From Gemmatimonadota bacterium (GTDB lineage Bacteria; Gemmatimonadota; Gemmatimonadetes; Longimicrobiales; Gaopeijiaceae), in assembly GCA_029879725.1 (NCBI GenBank), contig JAOUPR010000010.1, positions 1-59,663 on the forward strand: a stretch of DNA of 59,663 bases. The letters run 5' to 3'. Each line of letters opens with the position of its first letter. Positions within the stretch are counted from its first letter, which is position 1. The notes beneath the pieces were generated by a model, which worked only from the letters and a program-made list of their open reading frames with translations, searched no databases and was not told the DNA's origin. Positions 9,533 to 18,368 of the stretch are shown in pieces. A program made the translations under genes and the position numbers.

Positions 9533-10210
9533 GTGGGAACGAACCGAGCTGAGATGAGGAACGACGCGACTCCGCCACTGTCCCTTGCGACCGCTCCCTC
9601 ATCGTCTGCCTCCATCTCCCGGTCCTCCGGTTCGGCGCGCTCGGAGCCCACGGATCTGTCGACCTGGGTGCAGGAGAGGCTGGACACGATAAGCCAACGG
9701 TGGCACCAGGATCTGCGGGCGCGAGGCGACGCGTCGGCAGTGGGTCTGAATGGGCTCATGGAGTCGTTCCTCGAGCTACTCGTGTCGTTCCTCCCGGGGT
9801 TGCTGGGGCCGTATCGAGAACAGGTGCAGCCGCTCTGGACCCAGACCGCCGAGCTCTTCGGCGCCACGGCCGCGCGGAGGGGGCTCGCCGCGGGGGAGGT
9901 GATCGAGGAGTTCCAGGACCTGAGGGAGTCCATCATCCGCCTTCTCTACCAGGACCCGCCCCGGGTGTCGGGCAATCCGATCTCACTGCGGGACCTCCTC
10001 AGACTCAGCCGGGCCGTGGACCGGGGGGTGACCCACGCCAGCGTGGGGCACACCGACGCCCTGTTCTTCGCGCTCTTCGAGGGATCCGGTGTGCCCGATA
10101 CCAAGGCCGACCCCCATCTGGTCGACGAGGTTCAGGCCCAGATGGCCGAGCTCCGCAGGGCGTACCGTGAAGTCATGGAGCCGCTTCGCCACCACGATGG
10201 GGAATCGTGA
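9533..10210 (+). CDS. Stand-alone RsbRD_N-like helical domain protein
   Basis: A 225-residue soluble, helical protein. The central part, with FLELLVSFLPGLLG, AARRGLAAGEVIEEFQDLRE and SIIRLLYQD, looks like the RsbT-coantagonist RsbRD N-terminal domain that usually heads sensor kinases or stressosome proteins. Here no output domain is attached. The first 40 residues are Ser/Ala-rich and probably disordered. The start is uncertain: GTG 9533 or ATG 9554. It follows the large kinase by 45 bases and overlaps the decarboxylase start, so it may carry a signal between the two. Function is inferred from the fold resemblance only. Confidence 0.7.
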   Translation: MGTNRAEMRNDATPPLSLATAPSSSASISRSSGSARSEPTDLSTWVQERLDTISQRWHQDLRARGDASAVGLNGLMESFLELLVSFLPGLLGPYREQVQPLWTQTAELFGATAARRGLAAGEVIEEFQDLRESIIRLLYQDPPRVSGNPISLRDLLRLSRAVDRGVTHASVGHTDALFFALFEGSGVPDTKADPHLVDEVQAQMAELRRAYREVMEPLRHHDGES

Positions 10211-11663
10211 GATCAGCGCCGTGAGGTCCGTGGCCCCGGACTCTCTTCTGGGGGATGTGCCTCCCGAGGAATTCCGGGAAGCTGCCCGGCGTGTCTCGGA
10301 CTGGATGGCGGACTACCTGAGGGACGTGGGAGGGCTTCCCGTGCTCCCCGCGGTTCGACCCGGGGCCGTCAAGCGCTTGCTTCCGCCTTCCCCACCGGTA
10401 GGGGGTGAGTCGCTGGAGGCGCTTCTCGACGACTTCCGCGAGATCATCCTTCCCGGGATCACGCATTGGAACCATCCCTCGTTCTTCGGCTACTTCTCCA
10501 TCACGGGATCGGGGCCGGGGATCCTGGGGGAGATGATCGCGGCGGCCTTGAACGTCAACGCGATGGTCTGGCGCAGTTCGCCGGCGGCCACGGAGTTGGA
10601 GGGAGTCACGATGGACTGGCTTCGCCAGCTCATCGGGCTTCCGGCGGGGTTCGACGGGGTGATCAACGACACCGCCTCCCATTCCACCCTGTACGCGCTG
10701 GCCGCCGCCAGGGAGGTGGCGTATCCCGAGTCCCATGGTCGGGGACTCTTCGGTCTCCCTCCGGGACGGATCTACGCATCCGACCAGGCCCACTCCTCCG
10801 TCGAGAAGGCGGTGCTGACCCTGGGTTTCGGCCAGGCCGGGTACCGCGCGGTGCCTTCGGATGGCGACTTCCGGATGGACGTCGATGCGTTGCGGCGCAT
10901 GCTGCAGGAAGACACCGCGGCCGGGGTTCGTCCGGTCGCCGTCGTCGCCACCCTGGGTACGACTTCGACGACGTCCGTGGATCCCGTGGGACGGATCGCC
11001 GAGGTCGCGCGGGAGTTCGGGGCGTGGCTCCACGTGGACGCCGCGTACGGAGGTCCCGCCGCGATCCTTCCGGAAGTGCGCGAATCGTTCTCCGGGTGGG
11101 AGGAAGCCGAGTCCATCGTCGTGAATCCGCACAAGTGGCTCTTCACGCCGGTGGACTGCTCCGTACTCTATTCGCGGCGTCCCGAGATTCTCGTGCAGGC
11201 CTTCTCCATCGTCCCGGAGTACCTGCGCACCGCCGAGGAGGGCGAGGTCCGGAACCTCATGGACTACGGGGTGGCGTTGGGGCGGAGATTCCGCTCGCTC
11301 AAGCTCTGGTTCGTTCTCCGATACTTCGGGCGGGACGGTCTCGCGGCCAACATCCGCGCCCACATGGACATGGCCCGGGAACTCGAGGGGTGGGTTCGGT
11401 CGACTCCGGGTTGGGAGATCATGGCGCCGGTGCCCTTCGGACTGGTCTGCTTCCGGTATGCGCCCGATGGTACGTCGGGCGAGGAACAGGACGAGCTCAA
11501 CCAGCGTCTCCTCGACGGGCTGAACCGGAGTGGTGAGGCGTTCCTCACGCATACACGGCTTCGGGGGAGGCTCACGCTGCGCCTGGCCATCGGGAATCTG
11601 AAGACCACGAGGGCGCACGTGGAGCGGGCGTGGGAGTGGCTTCGGGACGCGGCGTCTTCCTGA
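10197..11663 (+). CDS. PLP-dependent decarboxylase, aromatic amino acid decarboxylase family
   Basis: A group II decarboxylase of about 488 residues, homodimeric and cytoplasmic in the family. Visible signs are WNHPSFFGYFSITGSGPGIL near the N-terminus, NDTASHSTLYALAAARE (active-site region), WLHVDAAYGGPA with the cofactor-contacting Asp, and VVNPHKWLFTPVDCS in which Lys313 would form the Schiff base. The C-terminal domain has LRLAIGNLKTTRAHVERAW. Substrate could be tyrosine, tryptophan, DOPA or another amino acid; sequence alone does not decide. ATG 10197 overlaps the RsbRD_N-like gene by 14 bases; GTG 10221 just after that stop is equally possible. A strong hairpin follows the stop. Confidence 0.9.
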   Translation: MGNREISAVRSVAPDSLLGDVPPEEFREAARRVSDWMADYLRDVGGLPVLPAVRPGAVKRLLPPSPPVGGESLEALLDDFREIILPGITHWNHPSFFGYFSITGSGPGILGEMIAAALNVNAMVWRSSPAATELEGVTMDWLRQLIGLPAGFDGVINDTASHSTLYALAAAREVAYPESHGRGLFGLPPGRIYASDQAHSSVEKAVLTLGFGQAGYRAVPSDGDFRMDVDALRRMLQEDTAAGVRPVAVVATLGTTSTTSVDPVGRIAEVAREFGAWLHVDAAYGGPAAILPEVRESFSGWEEAESIVVNPHKWLFTPVDCSVLYSRRPEILVQAFSIVPEYLRTAEEGEVRNLMDYGVALGRRFRSLKLWFVLRYFGRDGLAANIRAHMDMARELEGWVRSTPGWEIMAPVPFGLVCFRYAPDGTSGEEQDELNQRLLDGLNRSGEAFLTHTRLRGRLTLRLAIGNLKTTRAHVERAWEWLRDAASS

Positions 11664-11703
11664 GGAAGGCGATCAAGGCGTCCCGGAATGCCGGCGGGGA
11701 GAT

Positions 11704-11740
11704 CCCGGGTGCGGGCCTCCGCAGGAGGCCCGCACCCGGG
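11704..11740. terminator. Perfect 17-bp inverted repeat between convergent genes
   Basis: CCCGGGTGCGGGCCTCC and its exact reverse complement flank a three-base GCA loop. It lies in the 85-base gap between the decarboxylase (plus) and pntB (minus), so it can act on both transcripts. There is no T-tract on either side, so termination would rely on hairpin strength or on Rho. Confidence 0.75.
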
Positions 11741-11748
11741 GGAAGGTG

Positions 11749-13191
11749 CTACGCGAGTTCCCGCACCGCGCGTACCAGGTCGGCCATGGACTGCTTGGCG
11801 TCCCCGAAGAACATCAGCGTCCTGTCCATGTAGAACAGGTCGTTGTCGATCCCCGCGAAGCCCGGTGAGAGGGACCGCTTCATCACGATGACCCGGTTCG
11901 CCTTGTCCACGTCCAGGATGGGCATCCCGGCGATGATGCTGTCCGGGGTGCGGGCCGCGGGGTTCACCACGTCATTGGCGCCCACGATGAGCACCGCGTC
12001 GGTATTGGCGAAATCGTCGTTGATCTCGTCGAGATCGAAGAGCTTGTCGTAGGACACGTCCGCCTCGGCGAGGAGCACGTTCATGTGCCCGGGCATCCGT
12101 CCCGCCACCGGATGGATGGCGTATCGCACCGTCACTCCCCGCGCCTCGAGGAGGTCGCCGACCTTGCGGAGCTCGTGCTGCGCCTGGGCCACCGCCAGTC
12201 CGTATCCCGGCACGATCACCACGGAGTGGACGTAACCCAGCTCCGCGGCCACCGCCTCCGCGTCGGCCGAGCGCACGGGACGCTTCCCGATCTGGGATCG
12301 ATCCACGCCCGCCGTCCCGCCGAACGCCCCGAACGCGACGTTGGCCAGGGAGCGATTCATCCCTTTGCACATCAACTGCGTCAGGATGAGGCCCGACGCG
12401 CCGACCAGGGCGCCCGAGATGATGAGGACCATGTTCCCGATGACGAACCCCGCCGCGGCGGCGGCCAGCCCCGAATAGGAGTTCAGGAGGGAGATCACCA
12501 CCGGCATGTCCGCGCCCCCGATGGGGATCACCAGGAGGATCCCCAGGAGCAGGGAAAGGCCGCAGAACACGTAGAACATGGTGACGGGATCTCCCACGTC
12601 ACCCACGCCCAGCGCGAGCGCACCGAACGCGATGCTCGCCAGGAACAGGAGGGCGTTGAAGCTCCGTTGGAAGGGGAACGTGATGGGATTCCCCGTCATC
12701 AACTCCTGGAGCTTCGCGAAGGCGATGAACGATCCGGAAAAGGTTACGCCACCGATGATCGTGCCGAGGAGCATGGTGACTCCGTCCGACGTCACGCCGG
12801 ATTCGACCACGCGCGATCCCAGCGATTCCACGAGCCCGGCGATGCCCGAGGGACTCTGCCGGGTGTTGAGGAACTCCGCCACCGCGACCAGCGCCGAGGC
12901 GCCTCCGCCGAAGCCGTTGAAGATGCCCACCATCTGGGGCATGGCCGTCATCTGGACGGTCCGCGCCGCCACCGCTCCGACCAGGGAACCGATGGTGACG
13001 CCGATGAGGATACCTGTCCACGTGGCGACGTCCGTCTCCACCAGGGTGCCGATGACCGCCAGGAGCATGGCGACGGCCGCCAGCGCGTTTCCTGCCCGTG
13101 CCGTGGCCGGAGACTGAAGGCGCTTGAGGCCGACGACGAAGAGGATCGCCGAGGCCAGGTAGGTCAACTCGACCAGAATGGGTGTGTTCAT
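11749..13191 (-). CDS. pntB: NAD(P) transhydrogenase subunit beta
   Basis: A 480-residue membrane and NADP(H)-binding subunit of the proton-translocating transhydrogenase, which uses the proton gradient to make NADPH from NADH. Residues 1-270 are membrane helices with conserved Gly-rich segments (MVGIFNGFGGGASALVA). The C-terminal dIII domain begins near SADAEAVAAELGYVHSVVIV and contains the NADP-binding signatures VPGYGLAVAQAQHEL, IHPVAGRMPGHMNVLLAEA and VLIVGANDVVNPAA. It ends with VIVMKRSLSPGFAGIDNDLF, typical for PntB. It is last in the pntAA-pntAB-pntB operon, 10 bases after pntAB. Confidence 0.97.
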   Translation of the reverse strand: MNTPILVELTYLASAILFVVGLKRLQSPATARAGNALAAVAMLLAVIGTLVETDVATWTGILIGVTIGSLVGAVAARTVQMTAMPQMVGIFNGFGGGASALVAVAEFLNTRQSPSGIAGLVESLGSRVVESGVTSDGVTMLLGTIIGGVTFSGSFIAFAKLQELMTGNPITFPFQRSFNALLFLASIAFGALALGVGDVGDPVTMFYVFCGLSLLLGILLVIPIGGADMPVVISLLNSYSGLAAAAAGFVIGNMVLIISGALVGASGLILTQLMCKGMNRSLANVAFGAFGGTAGVDRSQIGKRPVRSADAEAVAAELGYVHSVVIVPGYGLAVAQAQHELRKVGDLLEARGVTVRYAIHPVAGRMPGHMNVLLAEADVSYDKLFDLDEINDDFANTDAVLIVGANDVVNPAARTPDSIIAGMPILDVDKANRVIVMKRSLSPGFAGIDNDLFYMDRTLMFFGDAKQSMADLVRAVRELA

Positions 13192-13201
13192 GGTGAGTCT
13201 C

Positions 13202-13480
13202 CTAGCGCTTCTTGAACATGTTGAGCATGCGGTCCGTCACCATGAAGCCGCCCACCACGTTGACGGTGGCCATGGCGATGGCGAGCACGCCCATCACGAC
13301 CTGCGTGGTACCCTCCGCCCGAGCCGTGACCACCAGCGCGCCCACGATGGCGATTCCGCTGATGGCGTTGGCTCCGGACATGAGGGGTGTGTGCAGGGTA
13401 GGGGGTACCTTGGTGATCACTTCACGGCCCGCCAGCGTGGCGAGCACGAAGACGTAGAGTCCCACCATCAATTCGCCCAT
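13202..13480 (-). CDS. pntAB: NAD(P) transhydrogenase subunit alpha part 2 (membrane)
   Basis: A 92-residue protein with three membrane helices that forms the small membrane part of the split alpha subunit, as in Rhodospirillum-type enzymes. The ATG at 13480 (MGELMVGLYVFVLATLAG) is chosen because the upstream extension to 13540 is polar and lacks family features. Helices cover VGLYVFVLATLAGREVI, ANAISGIAIVGALVV and VMGVLAIAMATVNVVGGFMV; the protein ends DRMLNMFKKR, a typical tail. It lies between pntAA and pntB. Confidence 0.95.
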   Translation of the reverse strand: MGELMVGLYVFVLATLAGREVITKVPPTLHTPLMSGANAISGIAIVGALVVTARAEGTTQVVMGVLAIAMATVNVVGGFMVTDRMLNMFKKR

Positions 13481-13529
13481 GAGAGATCCTCTGGATGGGA
13501 GATTGGAGTCTGAAAGAAGGGGTGGAGCG

Positions 13530-14681
13530 TCATGAGCCACTTCCGAGGCCCATCGCCTCCCGGGTGCGCTCGTTCACGACCTTTCCGTCGTGGGTCACGC
13601 AGGATGGTCCGATGACGTCGTTTTCCAGGTCGAGCACCACGTTGCCGTCGTCCACGAGTTCCATGAGCAGAGTGGTCACGTTCTTGGACAACATCTGGCT
13701 CGCATGCACGGGGACGTTGGCCGGAAGATTCACCGGCCCGATGACGGTGACGCCGTGGGACTCCACGGTCTCACCCATGCGGGTGACCTCGCAGTTTCCT
13801 CCCGTCTCCGAGGCCAGGTCCACGATGACCGAGCCGGGCTGCATGCTCCTCACCATCTCTTCCGTGATGAGGACCGGGGCCTTTCGGCCGGGAATCTGCG
13901 CGGTGGTGATCACGATGTCGGAGTGGGTCACCGCCCCGCCGATGAGCTCGAGCTCCCGCTTGTGTTGCTCTTCGGACAGTTCCTTGGCGTACCCGCCCTC
14001 GCCTTCCGCGCTCACGTCGTGCTCGGCCTCGAGGAAGGTGGCGCCGAGGCTCTGGACCTGCTCCTTCACGGCCGGCCGGACGTCGAACGCCTCGACCACC
14101 GCGCCCAGACGACGCAGCGTGGCGATGGCCTGGAGTCCGGCGACGCCGGCTCCCAGGACGAGGGCCTTCGCGGGTCTTATGGTGCCCGCGGCGGTCGTGA
14201 ACATGGGGAGGAACTTCGGGAGATGACCCGCCGCGAGGAGCACGGAACTGTACCCCGCCACGGTGGCCTGGGACGAGAGGATGTCCATGCTCTGGGCCCG
14301 CGTGATGCGCGGCACCAGATCCAGGGCGATGGAGGTGATCCGTCCGTCCGCCAGCCTCTTCACCAGATCGGGGCTCGTGAGCGGGCTGAGAGGTGAAAAG
14401 AGAAAGGCCCCCGGAGGAATGGGGGCCACTTCGTCGGGTTCGGAGAGCGACGGGGCGTTCACGCGGAGTATCATCCCCGCTCCCGCCAATGCCTCTGCGG
14501 CGGAGACCGTGACCTCCGCGCCCGAGTTTCGATAATCGTCGTCGGATACGCCGGCCGACAGGCCGGCGCCGGACTCGACCGCCACGGTCAAGCCGGCTTT
14601 GACGAGGGCCTGGACACCCTGGGGAACCAGGGCCACCCGGCGCTCTCCGGGACGCGATTCCTTGAGAACGGCGACCTTCAT
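13530..14681 (-). CDS. pntAA: NAD(P) transhydrogenase subunit alpha part 1 (NAD-binding)
   Basis: A 383-residue soluble dI domain of the transhydrogenase, related to alanine dehydrogenase. It starts MKVAVLKESRPGERRVALVP, typical of the family. The NAD-binding Rossmann motif is KALVLGAGVAGLQAIATLRRLGAVVEAFD near residues 170-200, and PAVLITEEMVRSMQPGSVIVDLA follows near 255-275 (read ITEEMVRSMQPGSVIVDLA). The protein stops after dI, so the alpha subunit is split into two genes. It is first in the pnt operon. The upstream 190-base divergent region to the amidase carries two palindromes that may be control sites. Confidence 0.96.
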   Translation of the reverse strand: MKVAVLKESRPGERRVALVPQGVQALVKAGLTVAVESGAGLSAGVSDDDYRNSGAEVTVSAAEALAGAGMILRVNAPSLSEPDEVAPIPPGAFLFSPLSPLTSPDLVKRLADGRITSIALDLVPRITRAQSMDILSSQATVAGYSSVLLAAGHLPKFLPMFTTAAGTIRPAKALVLGAGVAGLQAIATLRRLGAVVEAFDVRPAVKEQVQSLGATFLEAEHDVSAEGEGGYAKELSEEQHKRELELIGGAVTHSDIVITTAQIPGRKAPVLITEEMVRSMQPGSVIVDLASETGGNCEVTRMGETVESHGVTVIGPVNLPANVPVHASQMLSKNVTTLLMELVDDGNVVLDLENDVIGPSCVTHDGKVVNERTREAMGLGSGS

Positions 14682-14721
14682 TGACCCGCTCCATGGTGAA
14701 GGTTCGGTGTCGTGTTCCTTC

Positions 14722-14745
14722 TTTTTCGCCCGTCCGGGCGGAAAA
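14722..14745. promoter_or_regulatory. AT-flanked palindrome upstream of pntAA
   Basis: TTTTTCGCCCG and CGGGCGGAAAA flank a two-base TC centre, with one mismatch in each 11-base half. The two-base centre is too tight for a normal RNA hairpin, which favours a protein-binding operator, though a slightly opened loop could form in the pntAA leader. It lies 41-64 bases upstream of the pntAA start, in the divergent gap to the amidase. Confidence 0.4.
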
Positions 14746-14773
14746 GCATGCTGACAGATACAGCGCTACCCCC

Positions 14774-14790
14774 GACCACGCAACGTGGTC
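14774..14790. promoter_or_regulatory. Perfect 7-bp inverted repeat GACCACG-CAA-CGTGGTC
   Basis: This dyad is exact, with a three-base centre, and lies in the same divergent gap about 93 bases upstream of pntAA and 84 bases upstream of the amidase start. It could be an operator shared by the two divergent genes or a leader hairpin. No strong promoter is visible to fix its role. Confidence 0.35.
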
Positions 14791-14874
14791 CTTCCGGTTG
14801 CGCTTTCGTGCTTGCGAGATGGTCGGAGGGCGTGCACGATGGGGGTTCACCAGAGCCCGGAGGAGCGTGTGTCG

Positions 14875-16614
14875 ATGCACCGAGGACGAGATGAGGAGGG
14901 GAGGGTCGTCGTTGGAGACGGAACGTCGGTGGGGATGGATCGACGAGGCTTCATGGCCTTCTTTACCACCGCGGGTCTCGGCGGCACGCTCCTCCCCGGC
15001 GTGTTGTGGGCCAGCGCCCAGGAGGCCGGCACGGTCACCGTGGAGATGCTGGAGCAGGCCGAACGGGTGGCGGGTCTCTCCTTCACCCCCACCGAGCGGG
15101 AGATGATGGTCGAGGGGCTGGACCGGAATCTCCGCGCGTACGGAGAACTGAGGCGCACGCCCATCCCCAACGCGGTGGCTCCCGCGGTGCTCTTCGATCC
15201 CATGCTTCCCGGGCGTCCCTATCCCGAGGGCCGGAGCGAATTGCGGATGACGCGCGAACGCGGGATCGAGCGGCCCCGCCGGCTGGAGGAGGTCGCGTTC
15301 TGGCCGGTGACCCGGATCTCGGAGCTGGTGCGCACGCGGCAGGTCACCTCGGTGGAGCTCACCGAGATGTACCTGGGTCGACTCCGGGAGTACGGCCCCC
15401 GGTTGGAGGCGGTGATCACCCTCACCGAGGACCTGGCGCTGTCCCAGGCGAGGCGGGCGGACTCCGAGATCTCGACGGGCCGCTACCGGGGTCCACTCCA
15501 TGGAATTCCCTGGGGCGCGAAGGACCTTCTGGCGGCTCCGGGATACCCCACCACGTGGGGAGCCCGCCCGTACGAGGAGCAGCACATCGACGACCATGCC
15601 ACCGTGGTCCGGAAGTTGGACGAGGCGGGAGCCGTGCTGGTCGCCAAGCTCACGCTCGGCGCTCTGGCCATGGGCGACTACTGGTTCGGCGGGAGGACGC
15701 GCAATCCGTGGAATCTCGAACAGGGGTCCAGCGGATCCTCCGCCGGGTCGGCCGCCGCCACGGTGGCCGGGTTGGTCGGGTTCGCCATAGGGAGCGAGAC
15801 CCTGGGCTCCATCGTGTCTCCCTCCACGCGGACCGGCGCGAGCGGCCTTCGTCCCACCTTCGGGCGGGTGAGCCGGCACGGAGCCATGGCGCTTTCCTGG
15901 ACCATGGACAAGCTGGGCCCGATCTGCCGGAGCGCCGAAGACTGTGCCCTTGTGCTCCACGCCATCCACGGCGCCGACGGGAAGGACCCCACCGCCCGGA
16001 CCGTACCCTTCTCCTGGGATGCCCATCTTCCGCTGGAAGGGATCCGGGTGGGATACCTCGCCGGTGCCTTCGCGGAGGAGCACGGAACGAAGGCGTTCGA
16101 TGACGAGGCGTTGCGCGTGATCCGCGGGTTGGGTGTGGAACCGATTCCGGTGGAACTCCCGGGGGAGTTTCCGTTGGGCGCGCTACGGGTCATCCTCAGC
16201 GCCGAAGCGGCGGCGGCCTTCGACGATCTCACGTTGAGCGGACGGGACGACCTCCTGGTGCGCCAGACCCAGGGAAGCTGGCCCAACTCGTTCCGAACGG
16301 CCCGGATGATTCCGGCGGTGGAATACATCCAGGCGAACCGCATCCGCACCATGGTCATGGGCGCCTTGGACACCGCCCTGGAAGGCGTGGACGTGTTCGT
16401 CACCCCGTCTTTCGGGGGGGACGTGCTCCTCATGACCAATCTCACCGGTCACCCCGCCGCCGTCGTGCCGTCGGGGTTCACGGACGAGGGGACGCCGGTG
16501 AGCATTTCCTTCGTCGGACAGTTGTGGGGAGACGCCGCCACGTTGCGGGTCGCCAAAGCCTACCAGGATGCCACCGACCACCACCGAAGGAGGCCGCCCC
16601 TCTTCGACGTGTGA
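14875..16614 (+). CDS. Tat-exported amidase-signature hydrolase
   Basis: An amidase-signature enzyme of 579 residues. The ATG at 14875 is favoured by a strong GGAGGAG site eight bases upstream; ATG 14935 is an alternative. Near residue 21 the segment MDRRGFMAFFTTAGLGGTLL resembles a twin-arginine signal, so the folded enzyme is probably exported. The catalytic Ser-cisSer-Lys triad is visible: the Lys in IPWGAKDLL, the Gly/Ser-rich QGSSGSSAGSAAATVAG, and GSETLGSIVSPSTRTGASGL. Family members hydrolyse a wide range of amides; the substrate is unknown. A long preamble of about 120 residues precedes the amidase core. It is divergent from pntAA and is not obviously in an operon with comM. Confidence 0.88.
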   Translation: MHRGRDEEGRVVVGDGTSVGMDRRGFMAFFTTAGLGGTLLPGVLWASAQEAGTVTVEMLEQAERVAGLSFTPTEREMMVEGLDRNLRAYGELRRTPIPNAVAPAVLFDPMLPGRPYPEGRSELRMTRERGIERPRRLEEVAFWPVTRISELVRTRQVTSVELTEMYLGRLREYGPRLEAVITLTEDLALSQARRADSEISTGRYRGPLHGIPWGAKDLLAAPGYPTTWGARPYEEQHIDDHATVVRKLDEAGAVLVAKLTLGALAMGDYWFGGRTRNPWNLEQGSSGSSAGSAAATVAGLVGFAIGSETLGSIVSPSTRTGASGLRPTFGRVSRHGAMALSWTMDKLGPICRSAEDCALVLHAIHGADGKDPTARTVPFSWDAHLPLEGIRVGYLAGAFAEEHGTKAFDDEALRVIRGLGVEPIPVELPGEFPLGALRVILSAEAAAAFDDLTLSGRDDLLVRQTQGSWPNSFRTARMIPAVEYIQANRIRTMVMGALDTALEGVDVFVTPSFGGDVLLMTNLTGHPAAVVPSGFTDEGTPVSISFVGQLWGDAATLRVAKAYQDATDHHRRRPPLFDV

Positions 16615-16727
16615 CCCGACACGTGGATCCAGCGTGACGGGACCCGCCTCGACGGCAGGTCGTACGGCGGCGGTGGGTGGCCGATTCCACCATGGGAAGT
16701 GCCCGGCGGGCTGCGGACATTCACCCC

Positions 16728-18257
16728 ATGCTGGCACACGTGACGACGGCCGCCCTGCACGGGGTGGAGGGATATGTGGTCGAGGTGGAGGTCAGCCTCG
16801 CCGGTGGGCTTCCGTCGTTCGCGGTGGTGGGACTCGCCCAGGGCGCGGTGAGGGAAGGGAGGGAGCGCGTCTCGTCGGCCATCCGTAGCGCGGGGTTCGA
16901 GCTTCCTTCACGACGGATCACGGTCAACCTCGCGCCCGCCGACGTCCGCAAGGAGGGAAGCACCTTCGATCTCCCCATCGCGGTGGGCCTGCTCCTGGCC
17001 TCCGGACAGATCGCGGGTCCCGGGGGTCGGTGGGCCTTTCTGGGCGAACTGGGGCTGGACGGCGGGCTCCGGGCGGTACGGGGTGCCCTCGCCGTCGCCG
17101 CCAGTTGCCGCGCGGCCGGGGTCGACCACCTGGTCGTTCCCGCCGAGAACGCCGCGGAGGCCGCATTGGTCTCGGGACTCGACGTGCGCGGGGCAGGGAA
17201 TCTGAGGGACGTGGCCCGTCTCATGGCCGAGGACGCGGGCCCGCGCCGGGTGGACGGGGTGGAGGAGGCCCGCTGGCCCGGGGATGCGATGGACGGTGCC
17301 GACGTCTCCGAGATCCGGGGACAGGCGTACGCCAAGCGAGCGCTCGAGGTCGCCGCCGCGGGGGGGCACAACATCCTCGTCCTGGGACCACCCGGAACCG
17401 GCAAGACCATGCTGGCTCGTCGTCTTCCCGGAATCCTCCCCGCTCCGACCTTCGAGGAGGCCCTGGAGATCACCCGGGTACACTCGGTCGCCGGTCGGCT
17501 CCCACCCGGGGGCTCGTTGGTGTGGCGGCGCCCGTTTCGGGCACCGCATCACTCCGTGTCCGACGCGGGATTGATCGGCGGCGGCTCACCGGTCACGCCG
17601 GGGGAGGTGAGTCTGGCGCACCACGGGGTGCTCTTCCTCGACGAACTTCCGGAGTTTCGCCGCAATGCGTTGGAAGCGCTTCGCCAGCCGCTGGAGGACG
17701 GGTCCGTGCGGGTATCGCGAGCGGCGGGGACGCTCACCTTCCCGGCCCGATTCCTCCTCGTGGGTGCCATGAACCCCTGCCCGTGCGGCTACTGGGGCGA
17801 CGGCACGGATCGCTGCCTCTGCGATCCGACCCAGGTGGCCCGGTACAGGGGGCGGGTATCCGGTCCGCTCCTCGATCGTATGGACCTCCACGTCGAGGTG
17901 GCCGCGGTGTCCTTCCACGACCTCCACGAGGCACCCGAGGGAGAGTCCAGCGCCGCGGTTCGTGCCCGGGTGGAGTCGGCCCGCGCCAGGCAGGCGGCCC
18001 GACTCCGGGACGTACCCGGAGTGTATGCCAACGGACAGATGGGTCCGGCGGAGCTTCGTCGCTGGTGCCGCCCTGGGCCCCGGGTCGCGCGGTTGCTCCA
18101 GACCGCGGTGGACCGACTGCACCTGTCCGCGCGCGCGTACCACCGGATCCTCAGGGTCGCGCGGACGCTGGCCGATCTGGAGGGGGGCGAGACCGTGTTG
18201 GAGCATCATGCCGCCGAGGCGATCCAGTATCGCGTCCTCGACCGCCGGATGGTTTGA
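16728..18257 (+). CDS. comM: ComM/YifB family AAA+ ATPase (Mg-chelatase-like)
   Basis: A 509-residue ComM/YifB protein. In naturally competent bacteria ComM is a helicase that drives branch migration during DNA uptake; elsewhere its role is unclear. The start at 16728 (MLAHVTTAALHGVEGY) matches the family N-terminus. Order: ChlI domain (about 20-140), AAA+ domain with Walker A GPPGTGKTML (220-229), Walker B VLFLDELPEFRR, sensor AMNPCPCGYWGD with a Cys-rich finger-like DRCLCDP, and the C-terminal Mg-chelatase domain with LHLSARAYHRILRVARTLAD. Full length. It lies 113 bases after the amidase and 111 before the EamA gene. Confidence 0.95.
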   Translation: MLAHVTTAALHGVEGYVVEVEVSLAGGLPSFAVVGLAQGAVREGRERVSSAIRSAGFELPSRRITVNLAPADVRKEGSTFDLPIAVGLLLASGQIAGPGGRWAFLGELGLDGGLRAVRGALAVAASCRAAGVDHLVVPAENAAEAALVSGLDVRGAGNLRDVARLMAEDAGPRRVDGVEEARWPGDAMDGADVSEIRGQAYAKRALEVAAAGGHNILVLGPPGTGKTMLARRLPGILPAPTFEEALEITRVHSVAGRLPPGGSLVWRRPFRAPHHSVSDAGLIGGGSPVTPGEVSLAHHGVLFLDELPEFRRNALEALRQPLEDGSVRVSRAAGTLTFPARFLLVGAMNPCPCGYWGDGTDRCLCDPTQVARYRGRVSGPLLDRMDLHVEVAAVSFHDLHEAPEGESSAAVRARVESARARQAARLRDVPGVYANGQMGPAELRRWCRPGPRVARLLQTAVDRLHLSARAYHRILRVARTLADLEGGETVLEHHAAEAIQYRVLDRRMV

Positions 18258-18368
18258 ACTCGACACGGACGATGATACCGAGGGCCGTCGAGGCGATTGA
18301 TCGGCGCCGCACCTGTGGTACTTTCCAGGGGAGCCGGAACCGTCCCCTCCCCGGATGCCAGATTCTCC

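Noticed and set aside
13771..16083. 770-codon minus-strand open frame across pntAA and the amidase
   Set aside because: Runs antisense to the amidase and out of frame with pntAA; composition is Arg/Gly/Pro-rich, as expected for stop-poor shadow frames at high GC.
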